From the NCBI GenBank assembly GCA_000328365.1, contig KB306460.1:74163-138162 (forward strand): a stretch of DNA of 64,000 nt, written 5' to 3'. Made by a program: the position numbers and the translations under genes. Source of the DNA: Capitella teleta (taxonomy: Eukaryota > Annelida > Polychaeta > Capitellidae). Of the stretch, positions 45,301 through 56,070 are shown in pieces. The first letter of the stretch is position 1, and the number at the start of each line of letters is the position of its first letter. The notes beneath the pieces are model-generated. The model did not search any database. It was not told the origin of the DNA and worked only from the letters and a program-made list of their open reading frames with translations.

Positions 45301-47501
45301 CATAATGCGTTCATCGCCTTGTGCGTGATGCTTTTTCAAAAAGGGCTGCGGGTCGACGAGGGATAACCTGACATGTGTTTGGACGCGTATGCATGTATAA
45401 TAAGTGTACAGACACAGTTCTTCCTTCATATACGAGACATTGTATTCTTCGAATCTACATGCGACACGCGAGTTCTATCGATCCGATCCGTGTCCGAACG
45501 CCTCTTGCATTGTAAAATGGAAATAGATGAAAATGTTTTGTTTTTTTTTTTTTTTGTTTTTTTTTTTCAACTCCGTCAAAACACATGAGACCAACTCAAA
45601 GGTAGAACATAATTATTTTATGGGTTATGATAAAATCTATTGCATCGACAAAGTTAGGTCCATGTACATTGATTGTCCGCAATAAAAGAAGCCATTTTTT
45701 TATTATAGTGTTTAAGTAATGACTTTTTTATATATCAATTGCAACAGAATTACGAATATAAGGTGGTAAAATGTTCCATAAAATAAATTAATGAACAACT
45801 CTGTTACAACAAGATGCTTCAAAAGTTACCGAGTGAACGAGAGAAGATAAAAAGATAAAAAAAGTTAAAGATTTCATGGGTAAAATCAACATTAATCCGG
45901 CCACTAAAATATTTATATAAAAACTTTCAGTCTGCTATTTCTCTCCTAAACACAGTAGAAGGTGTTTGAGAGTAGAATACTGCTCAGAATAAGCCATATC
46001 AGTGGTCGAAATTTTAATATATTTGATCATAGACCACTGGATTGATTCAAGAAATAAAATATTGCACTTTAAATGAGACGAACAAACAGGTGAAAAGAAA
46101 TCAAGATTACTTAGACATAAGGATTTATACTAAATATATAATAAGATACTGATATCCACCAGTGGAATATCACAGAGAGTGTGGTTTTAATTCATTGCCC
46201 TGCATTGGTTTCCTTAATATAGGCCAATATATTATCAATGTCATACGTTTGTTGGATACGTAAAGGCAACTGTGCTGATATCACACAATAATTGCTGGAT
46301 ATATCATGCTGATATCATACCAATTAGCATCGATCGATGCTACAATTATACACGCACATGAAGAGAAATAAAAGAGCTCACTCTCCTCACATCAGATGTC
46401 GTGTTATGGGGATATAAATTGCATTTTTTAGGGTACGTGATGTGCCCCGTGCTTGCTAAGATTAAATTGAAGTCAATTAAAAAATGCACAATTTGGATTA
46501 CAAATCGTTTTGATCGACATGTTAGGGTTGTGAAGATCTATTTCAAGGATTTGGGGGCCAACTATATATAATGATAGTATACATATGCATAAAGCATTCC
46601 ATGCACACTCATTCCCCAAGATGTAATATGCATGTATAACCGAGTGAAGGCTGAAATCATTTGTTACATAATAGTAGAATAGCCCGGATTGGCTCCCCTG
46701 ACGCAACCGCCGAGGAAAGAGTGCTCTGTGCAGGGGAGACTGCCCTCTATGATTCTAGTTTCAAAAGGATCATCAACCAAAATATAATGTCGAAGCTGCC
46801 TATACTTGCTTAGCTATAATAATATGTTAATAACAAAACGCTAAAATTTGTTAATATGTATCAATTATTCCAAAACATAACTATCTAGTGGGGATTGCTT
46901 ATGGTATCCTGTGCCCATTGATGCAAAGAAATCAAGTAAAAAGTCGAATTTGAATGAGGGAGGAACATTTAAATGTGAGTGGTGAGTGATCGCGAAGAGA
47001 ACGACATCAGATGAGGCCCTAAACGAGCATTAGGGAATGTCATCTCTTGTATTGCGCTTCAATACAAACTCTGCTTTGTTTTGATTTTAGGAGATGAACA
47101 TTGGTAGATTTAGTGCTACTGTCACAGCAATAGCACTTTCAATTTAGTCTCGTTCCAAGACTTCTATTGCTATAAGGATCATCCCCACAGATTATGGCTA
47201 CAGATCGAATGCAGCTATCTCAAATAAGACAATAGTACGAGAGCGTTGCCATATGTATGCGTTTAATGATGCTTATCCATGGTCCGGGGCCCTGTTTGCC
47301 GCCAAAAGTGGAAATATGGCGGAATGATGAGTGCACTCTATTAATTGAGATAAATCGGCATAAATGTTGATAAAATTGGAATTAGAAATGATAAGAATAA
47401 CAGCATGCCATGTTAGACTAACCATACCAAGTATTCATTTCTCTTATTTTTGCGTGGTTTTTACACTGCGACCTTTTTTGTAAGACTTTCTCGGAAATGC
47501 A
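42367..47501. other. Long intergenic region, no gene seen
   Basis: Over 5 kb without a recognisable exon on either strand. It contains a G-run near 44081-44090, T-runs near 45540-45568, and a short perfect hairpin at 42924-42943 (GCGAGAC, six-base loop, GTCTCGC). Open frames at 42978-43265, 43468-43731 and 44389-44685 lack domains. Confidence 0.5.
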
Positions 47502-47764
47502 TTAAAGGGAGGGAGAACTGGTTGAAAATGGACTTTGAGTCGTTATTTGATGGACCAAAGATGATTCCTATGCCTGGCCCACACAAGGAATACCATCGCT
47601 AACGATTTTGCGGGAGATATAGTGCTAATTAATGACGTCAGGAGCTGTGATGAAACACCGAGTTCCCCACCTTTTACAATGGGTCTCGTCATATCAGCGT
47701 GTTCAGAAATAGATAGAATAATAATTTTGCCACCAGTCAGGCGCGAAAAAAATATATTTTTCGC

Positions 47765-47809
<45 letters not shown>

Positions 47810-48198
47810 GCGACTTTCTAGGACACCTGCCATGGTTTCTCATCCTGAAACAGTACAAAGGTCAGCCAGAGTGCACCACGCATGCGCAATACTGACGCTT
47901 TCGTTTCGTAAACAACAAAGATGTCCTTATATGGCGAATATGATCTGCTCTGATTGGCTGAAATCGATAGCTTCACGAGGGGAACGGGACCAATCACGGC
48001 AAGCCTTCAGCTGACGTTTGCCTCCTATACTTCGCAATGGAAGCCATTCTCCCATAGGCGCATTGCTAACCCCGATATTCGGAATGCATTATTTCCTTAC
48101 GCTTGCATCCAGGCATGGTGTTCTTGGCACGGAATGCTATCAATTGGTGCTATGAGTCAATAGAACATCACTTAAAAATCAGTTCCCCATCCCTTTAA
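47502..48198. mobile_element. Candidate TTAA-flanked MITE (piggyBac-like target site)
   Basis: The left end at 47502 reads TTAAAGGGAGGGAGAACTG. The reverse complement of the right end at 48198 reads TTAAAGGGATGGGGAACTG. These are inverted ends with two mismatches in 19 bp, each beginning with TTAA. TTAA duplication is typical of piggyBac-superfamily elements. The interior (about 690 bp, with a long T-run near 47768-47804) has no transposase frame, so it would be non-autonomous. The TIR does not begin with the usual CCC of piggyBac, which leaves the family open. Confidence 0.55.
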
Positions 48199-48435
48199 GA
48201 TCTTTAACATGCATGGAATAGATAGACTAGTACATGTGAATAATAAAAATTACACCATGAATAGAACATAGAATTAATAGAAACATAGATAACCAATAAA
48301 TGAATTACATAGAATATAATTTGTACATCATAGGGGTGCGTTATAGATTATGCTTTAGAACTGGAGGGGCAATGACGGGCTTTAATAAAATGCATGGTGC
48401 ATGGTATTCGAGTGTTGCTATACTCTGTCGTCTTA
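48199..48435. other. Short spacer, no feature
   Basis: AT-rich DNA between the TTAA element and the SINE cluster. Nothing recognised. Confidence 0.5.
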
Positions 48436-48474
48436 ATCGCCCAACCGGGTTGTTAGGAGGCGTAAAACCCAAGT
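48436..48474 (+). mobile_element. Older SINE 3'-end fragment, host of a later insertion
   Basis: CCGGGTTG-TAGGAGGCGTAAAACCC is a diverged plus-strand copy of the SINE 3' end (compare ACGGGTTGGGTGGAGCCGTAAAACCCC at 41108-41134). Its right end is interrupted by the minus-strand SINE at 48475-48770, and the sequence resumes at 48771 with the duplicated CGTAAAACCCAAGT. Confidence 0.65.
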
Positions 48475-48770
48475 GAGTGAGTGAGTGATTGGGGTTTTAC
48501 GGCTCCACCCAACCCGTTCGGGTGATACGGGCGCCAGAACAGAAGGCCCGGGACCGGGGTTTCCCCCTACTCTTATCGATAAATCCCAAGGATTCTTTAT
48601 CCTGCATACCATCATAGACAGTAGTACACAGCGCCCGGCCTTGTTACGCAGTTGGGCAGCACTGCAGAGTCACCGAAGATTCACAATCATAACCCCCGTG
48701 GCCTGATCGGGACCTCGACCCCCACGGTCGGCATAGGATTGTAGTCAGCGGTTTAACCCACTGCGCTATT
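48475..48770 (-). mobile_element. Full-length tRNA-derived SINE, nested, with 14-bp target-site duplication
   Basis: On the minus strand it begins TAGCGCAGTGGGTTAAACCG (a tRNA-like A box near 48770-48750), has a B-box-like GGTCGAGGTCC near 48720-48710, and ends GAGCCGTAAAACCCC followed by a (TCAC)n tail. It is flanked by CGTAAAACCCAAGT at 48461-48474 and 48771-48784, an exact 14-bp duplication. Length is about 296 bp. The target lies inside the 3' end of an older copy in the opposite orientation. Pol III promoter boxes, tail repeats and duplication together identify a SINE. The LINE partner and family name are unknown to me. Confidence 0.85.
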
Positions 48771-48784
48771 CGTAAAACCCAAGT

Positions 48785-49973
48785 ATTATCATGATTTTGT
48801 CCAGGGAGCTTCGACCAAAAGCGCTGTAATAGAACATTTGTGAGTTGGCATATTATGACATAGGAGAGATCACACAAAGCGACGCAGGCGTCATGAAGCT
48901 GGTCTGTGCAACAGTAGAATTCCCACACGACGCTTGTCCTCATTCGATGTCAATGTTGTCTTGTTACAAGAGCAGTTTTACGCCAAACACCCCAGGGACG
49001 TGAACCTTAGATTGTTAAAAAAAGGCCTAAAACTACAAAAATGGGGTAAAGACGCTATGTGAAAACTGACTACAGGAGTCGCGTGTCCCTACGTTGTATT
49101 CTAGATCTAGTTTACCTATAAGAGTAATATATTCAAGGCAGAGCAGATTGAGAAGAGATCAAGGTCCGAGTTTCACAGCCGTAAACCGGGGAACTGTACA
49201 GCGAGAGGAATGGCTGAAAGCCAATGTCAGAGAGTAGCCTTAAATTATTATAGGCCTACGTACAGGATATCTTTAATATCCAGGGTTTCATAACTATTTG
49301 GAAATGAACTTCGGAAAACGTAGTAAATATAATGAATAGCGAGTGCGTCCCGGTTGTGAATCGTGGCGAAGTCATGGGGAATTCCGTTCCGTGCATTGAA
49401 AATGATTTCAACCGATTAATTTATAGCCGTATATCCCATGTCCATTTCATGAGTCTCTATTGTCTACCACTCACGTGAGTACCCAAAATGAAGGTTACCG
49501 GGACTTCGGGATTGTCTAGACATGCGAACTGATTTTTGAACACGGAAGGCATGAGGTTGCTGAACATGTTTGAAATATATATTTCACAACATTTCATAGC
49601 ACACACAAATATAGCTACCCAAGAATAATTGCATTTATAGACCCGTGCGTTTCTTTTGCTTCTAAGTATAGTCCTACTATTCAGATAACAATGAACCGGA
49701 ACCCAACCATTTTTTTGATTTTTTTTTTTTTTTTTTTCCTCTTCTCTTCTACACGAGTATGACCCAGTTGTAAAAGCTGTAATTGTGGAGTTGAAATGAT
49801 CTGGTGAAATCATTTTGCAGTTTTGTCGGAATTATATTCATTAAAATTCTGTACTTGATAGGTACAGTGCCGTATGTACAGTACACGGCCGCTCACAGCA
49901 CGTTAAAAGTTATTCAATTTAATCGGTTGCTTCCGAGATTCTACCTGTTGCCATCGGCTTCTCAACCCAGGCA
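48785..49973. other. Intergenic region, no gene seen
   Basis: Non-coding DNA upstream of the tRNA. A T-run lies near 49720-49738. No exon recognised. Confidence 0.5.
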
Positions 49974-50055
49974 GACGAGGTGGCCGAGTGGTTAAGGCGA
50001 TGGACTGCTAATCCATTGGGCTCTGCCCGCGTGGGTTCGAATCCCATCCTCGTCG
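49974..50055 (+). tRNA. tRNA-Ser (anticodon GCU)
   Basis: An 82-nt cloverleaf. The acceptor stem GACGAGG pairs with CCTCGTC (7 bp) and is followed by discriminator G. The D-arm contains the A box TGGCCGAGTGGTTAAGGC. The anticodon stem ATGGA/TCCAT encloses loop CTGCTAA with GCT at 50007-50009. A long variable arm (GGGCTCTGCCCGC) marks a class II serine tRNA. The T-arm contains GGTTCGAATCC (B box). There is no intron and no encoded CCA. A T5 terminator follows within about 10 nt (50064-50068). It decodes AGC/AGU. Confidence 0.97.
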
Positions 50056-50063
50056 AAGGATTC

Positions 50064-50068
50064 TTTTT
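50064..50068 (+). terminator. Pol III terminator of tRNA-Ser
   Basis: TTTTT lies 8 nt downstream of the tRNA 3' end, the normal RNA polymerase III stop signal. Confidence 0.75.
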
Positions 50069-51455
50069 GGTACGTTGAATATCTCTTAAGAGTAGGCAAG
50101 TATATTTATCACAAGTAAATAAATTTTATTATTATTTGGCGCATGCTGAGAAGGGTTGCTTTTAGCCTGCACTGACATTAAAACTTGCAAGATATCGCTA
50201 CTCATTCGAGTCCGCTGAGATACGTTATGAATCATTACTTAAGTTTGTCGAGGAGCAAGCTTCAACTCGAGTCTCAATATAACGGCCTTGAGAGAGAAAA
50301 TGTTTGGTCCACCGTTCAGCTTATAATCTATATCAAATCATTTGTTGTATGTCCATTCGCACATATATTATATCTACTTTTATAAGAATCAAAAGCAAAG
50401 AAAACGGGCTTTCTTGTGAATATACGAAACTACGGACTACTCGATTTTAAAAGGGATCAGATATTGCGACATCCGGGCCTTTGATGAATCGTGAATATTC
50501 ACAAGCGAAACAATACTTGTAAACACACCCACGTGGGGCTGAATCTGGCGACCAGGATCTGTGCTGCCCACGGAAACGATATAATTACTACAGTTGCATG
50601 CAGATAAGATTATAACCCTGTCCACACGTGGGCTGATGAACTTGATTGGATATCGAGTTTATTACGGTAATTATTCACAGAGAAATTTCACTAAAAGCGT
50701 ATATAATCAAATATTATTTACCAGCCTGGAGGAAAACAGCCGAGAGCTATGCACAGATAATTAATTACATGTACGCTAAAGTATACATGAAATCATTTAA
50801 ACCATAGTAGCTATAGGGGGCAATAGTCGTAATGGGCTAGCTGTCTATTTGCCCTGGCCTAAGCTTACACATGTCCATGACTCCATGTATACTGTATATA
50901 GAGGCAGTGTATAATAGATACAGGATTTCAAATACATGTATTAATCCGACTAATCGTCCATATAAATCCGTCGGAACACTGGTACAATATTAGGCCTACC
51001 GCATTAGGTGCATACTATGATACTATATATAGACCAATCCCTATAAGGCTATACGATCTCTCTATTAAACCGCGATTTTCATTGACGTACCTGTTGGCTG
51101 TGGCACTCACCTCTCACCCCACCCCCGCCCTCCCCAAACTTCGATCAGAGGGTAGAGGCCAAGAGACCCCGCGGCTTCAATAAAACCTAAAAACACGCAA
51201 AACTGCTTCTTCGGTTTTCGTTCGAGGAATAGCATCGCGTTATTCACGTTAATTTGGTCGATTTTATTCACGCAGAATATTTGTTTGAGGAGAAGAACAC
51301 GAGCAAACAATTTTGTTTCTTGAAAATACATGCATGTTTTTTTGTTTTGTTTTTTTGGTGTTTTTTTTCGGTTTTTTTTCGTTTTTTTTTTTTTTTTTTT
51401 TTTGTTTTTTTGTGGCTAGTTAAAATAAGTATGTATGCAATTAATAATCCTCCTC
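50069..51455. other. Intergenic region between tRNA and agmatinase
   Basis: No gene recognised. AATAAA on the minus strand at 51268-51263 is a plausible polyadenylation signal for the agmatinase gene, about 190 nt past its stop. A T-rich tract lies at 51337-51413. Confidence 0.5.
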
Positions 51456-54198
51456 TCATGGTTTGGCCAGGTATTTAGCTCCAGGTAAAACACACAGCAT
51501 TTCAAAAAGCAGATTTGCCGCAAGCAAACACGTGTTTCCGGTTTGGTCGTAAGGAGGTGAAACCTATGGAAGAAATAATATTCAACATGCCCCAAACGGA
51601 ATGAACAATTCCTTACTTCGACCAAATCGCAGCCCACGATGTTTAGACCTCTGCATCCGCGGATGATCTCCATTCCTTGTGGCACCGTCAAACCTCCAAT
51701 TTCTGGGGTTCCTAACGACATCAAACGGAGAAAACACAATCCGATAAAAAGACTTTTCAGCTCCATATTAATTGCAACAGTGCAATGTTAGTTCTCGCGG
51801 AATACTACTAGTAAGTATCTCTTTTTTATCCTCAGCTCCATACCCACATCAATGTACAGTACATATACGAGTATAGCCAAAGACTCACTATTATATCTTA
51901 TTAGAGAGTTTTGAGTATAGTATTCTCGAATCCTACCTGTCGCTGGAGCAAAGGCCGGATCGAGGCCATCAATATCAAAACTCAGGTAAACAGGTCTGTC
52001 GCCAATTTGCTCCCTGATCTCAGCCATCAAAGGCTTCAAAGACTTATACCAACAATCTTCAGCTGGTACAATCCGAAATCCCTGCCAAGATTGACAATAA
52101 TGCACTCCAAGTGTAACCATTACAACGCCTCACGTGATCTCTACCGAATTTCCAGTCATCGGGTCCGCCACCGGAGCCTCTCAGTCCGATCTGCACCACA
52201 TTGTTGGTGTCCAAACAACCCTCTTGAACTGCCCTGAAGAACGGTGTTCCATGGGCGATGGGTTCTCCACACATGTCCGGTTCGGTGTCATCATGGGCGT
52301 CCACGTGGATCATGGCCACTGGACCATGCCTGTCCTGAACAAAAAGGTCAGAGACGTTGACAGTACATCATCAGCTCAGGTCTTTAGGAATTTACAGTTA
52401 TGTATTAGTGTTTAAATATAGATAGTTTTTTTGGTTTTTTGGGGGGGTTTTTTTGCAGAGAATACATGTATACCTTCATTGCTTGCAGAATAGGATACGA
52501 TATGGTATGTTCGCCTCCAATCCCAAGAGGAATGCAATCTTCACTCAGGATTTCACTGTATTTTTCTCGGATTGCTTCCACGGCTTTTGGTATATTGTAA
52601 GTGTTCAGTCGGATGTCTCCCAAGTCTGCCACCCGCAAAGAACTGTACGGATCTGCGCCTAAAACCCACCCAACAACGGCATATAATCAAATTCACCTGC
52701 GTACACTGTACACAATGTGAACGCATTCTCAGACGTTTGTAAAAAAAATCAGTTCTTATAAATTGCATTATTCATTGGTCGAATATAATTGTAGAAGGTT
52801 TGCATTACGTAACCCATTACGTAATTGACGTATCGTAGGGATTCAGGGCTCAGGGTGCATGGGAATTTTACTTTAGTTGTTTAGGAGGATTGATGCGACA
52901 CAATGTTCCTACCTGTTCCCATATTGTAGCTTCTGATGAACGCAGATTCACACCGAATCCCGCGAGGCCCAAACCGAGTGCCTGGACGATAGCTAGTCCC
53001 GGAGTCCATGGGAATTCCAACGAAGCACGCATCAAGATCTGGAAAATAACCATTCTCCATATTATAATGCATGCAGGGTTTTTCTACAGAAATTCGTTTT
53101 ACATTTTACCCCTTATAAGGTTAATTAATACCCTGAACACAGGCTTCAAGGTTATACGGAATATACGACATATGCTGTCGATTTCTGAGAAGCGTTTGAA
53201 AATGTATTCGGCGGTTTATAGTCACGGAACTAGTAATCTGTCTGATCTACCCCCAATGACGTCACGTCTGAATGAGCCTGACAATAAACACGAGAGTTGT
53301 TTGCTGCATGTTTTATATGCGAGATCGTTCGGTGTGAAAACAAAGTATCCAGAGCAAGGAGCTTAGTCATGTATAGCATGCTCGCTGGCTGTTAAGTTGT
53401 CTCCTTGATACAGAGTCCATTTTTCCTGGTATCTCTTATATAGAAAGGTGTAAGGCAATTTAAGTGGTGTAGTCGATGGAGCAGGAGCGTAACACATCAC
53501 AGGTATTCAGCCACGCAGATATATATAAGTATTACGTACGTAGCAAAAGTGCCTCCATTCGAAGCTGTGGTCTATATATTATATACATGGAGATATTAAG
53601 ATATTATATATATATATATAGATTACGTATTTTTACAGACTCATCTCCTCAGGGGGTGGCGTGGGTATCTTTGCTCTAATTCACTAATTATTTATTACGT
53701 CATCCGAATTAGATGAAAGGGAATTCTGTAGAAATTGGCAGCGCAAGGGACACCGAACATAAAATATGTCATCAAGGCACCTTAATTAATTTTAAGGTCA
53801 CTGTCAGTGTGCTTGAGACGATTTCAGATTGTCGGTCAGTAATTCAATTAACAGTCAATTATTATTATGTTATAGGACACGTACATTTAGCACTTAAGTC
53901 ATGCAGCTAATGGCACGATCTCTTTATGCGCATGCAGCTTGCGCTATATGCAGGAATCGTCGAAATAAGCGCCACAATTAGAGGGACAAAATAATCGCTT
54001 ACCTGTTGCATGTTCCACAACGGGCAGTCTGAACATGGACGCTATGCCCGCTGGTCTCGGCAGAACGTTGCTATTTGGAGGTTGGTTATTCCCCGGTGGG
54101 GTCGATGATCTTGAAATATTCCGTGAGAAAAACTTGCAATAGCTGGATGAAGTCCTTGTTGCAAGTCGACCACGTGGAATGAAAGTTAACCATGACAT
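51456..54198 (-). CDS. AGMAT: Agmatinase-type ureohydrolase, probably mitochondrial
   Basis: Exons on the minus strand: 54198-54003, 53038-52913, 52652-52474, 52334-52134, 52081-51937, 51711-51617, 51563-51456; 1050 nt, 349 aa, close to vertebrate AGMAT. Residues 1-45 are rich in Arg, Ser and Thr with almost no acidic residues, like a mitochondrial presequence. The ureohydrolase fold follows from [20 protein letters not shown]. All six Mn ligands expected of the arginase family are present: His in GGEHT, Asp-His-Asp in HVDAHDDT, and two Asp in [26 protein letters not shown] and [12 protein letters not shown] match AGMAT rather than arginase. The family hydrolyses agmatine or related guanidino acids to urea plus an amine; the exact substrate cannot be read from sequence. 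The intron between 52133 and 52082 is only 52 nt; its GTGAGG donor was chosen because it keeps phase and restores family length. Confidence 0.93.
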
Positions 54199-56070
54199 AA
54201 TAATGTGTAATTCTACAGAAGCAGATATTCACTTCACAACAAGTGTTGTTACTCCGAATACTCAAGACCAACTGAGCGAGGGCCTATCTAAGCAAGCGTC
54301 TGTTGAGAGAATTAAGTTGTGCATGAATCCATTCTATTTAAAGAGACTCGCACCGCGGTTCAAATGGTTGCCTCAGTTCCGACCACAGACCTAGTCGTAT
54401 CTTATATCAGAGATATAAGATACCTAGTATCTTATCATATCTCTGGTCCCTACGCTTAGCGACTGATTCAGAGTGGACGCGTGCATGGCCAGTATGGAAT
54501 GTGCAATATAGCAGCATCAGGCCTGTTGGGAATTCGATCTGTTGCACTCTTCACCCCACCTGTGCGTGGACCTGTGGTGGGCAGTCTCCAGACCCTGCGC
54601 ATTCTGATTGGCAGAAATTTTATAATTTGTTTTAATCTTTAGAAAGTTTGGTGTATATTACAGAGGTTATTCAGCCTCCTATGTAGGCCTACTTCCTTAG
54701 TTCTTCCCCTGCGTTTTTGTTTACAAGGTCAACGCAGTATATTTTAGTAACAATAATTATAACAGACTGATATGATAGTATATATCGCGAGTGATACGTG
54801 TATTGTGTACACACATAGTATGCTAATGAGATAAACGTGCATTATGGCAGTGCATACCTTCATGGTCACAAACGATCGATGCAAATTAAAATTGGAGCAT
54901 AAAATAATTGACGAGTATTTAATATAAATAGATAAGATAAGATAATAGTTTATTGCTTCAAAGAATATAATTATTGTGTACATTGTACATGATGAGCTTA
55001 AAAAAAAAATGAAATGAAATTCAATGAATAAAGTATAAAAATCACTTCGATATCTTTCATCAAAATTCATTTCGAATTCGTCGCATTCCGCCCCTGTTGC
55101 ACATTCCGTAAACAAGGCTGTCTTGAACCAGTCCTAATTAACCTGAAGCTCGTCGGATTTTCCAGTCGTCTCAGCTTGCTCTCACTTTTCGGCATCCAAA
55201 ACGGGGTCAATCCACGGTGGACCTGTTATTCTCTTCTCGGTGACGCATTTGTTGTGTGGTTGATATACTGTATCCGATTTAGTGGTTTGTGACCCTTAGA
55301 TCCACTCCACGCTCCAGAAGGCATCTGGATACTACCCTTCAGGAAGCCGACAGTCTTTCCAGAGTGCAAATTTTTCAATAGTCTGTTTGCTTTTGAGTAA
55401 AGCACTCGTTGGAGTTAATTTCATTGCATGTCTTGTCATGGGAGTAGGCTACTCGAAATAATGTTTACCAGGATTCACAGATTGGCTATACGAAAGAAAA
55501 TCAATTCTTGATCGCGGACGGTTTGAAAATGAAGAGAATAGACTTGTGTACCGCGTAAAATATTCTTGTAGACCAAAACTCGGATCAACTATTAAGCCAA
55601 TTACAGATCATTGCGTTTCTTTTGCACCTAAGTATGCATGCATCCTCGCCATTCTGCGGACCGCGCACTCTCCCTTGAGAAATTGCGGTCTGTCTCTCCA
55701 TCATAACGCACTAATCGGGTTACTTCAGTTTCGTATCTCATGAATATTCATGATTTCTCGGACCGGATGTAAGATTTTCCGTTCTCTTTTAGGCTTCGGG
55801 TTCTCTTTCAGTGAATAATCACAATAGACAATACCATGACTGATGCTATTCAGTGAAAACTTCTCATAACCAACGAAGCGTGGGTCTGATCTAATCAGAC
55901 TGAATCTTCTCAACACGCGATCTTTGTTAATAATCACAGTCAATCTACCAGTGACGATCTTTCATCTTCTGTGAGAAGTTTGACATGTTGATGTTGAGTG
56001 TTTATCGGATAAAATAACAGATCGCACTGGACACTAGACTGACTGGTCAGCTGGGTGGCATCATCTGAAC
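54199..56070. other. Divergent promoter region (agmatinase / PTB-SH2 adaptor)
   Basis: 1.9 kb separates the start codons of two genes transcribed away from each other. A perfect 12-bp-stem palindrome lies at 54397-54423. No convincing TATA box was seen on either side. Open frames at 54744-55115 and 55546-55943 show no domain. Confidence 0.5.
54397..54423. repeat. Perfect 12-bp inverted repeat with 3-nt loop
   Basis: GTATCTTATATC, AGA, GATATAAGATAC. A third, partial arm (GTATCTTATCATATCTCT) follows at 54427-54444. It lies about 200 bp upstream of the agmatinase start codon. Confidence 0.85.
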
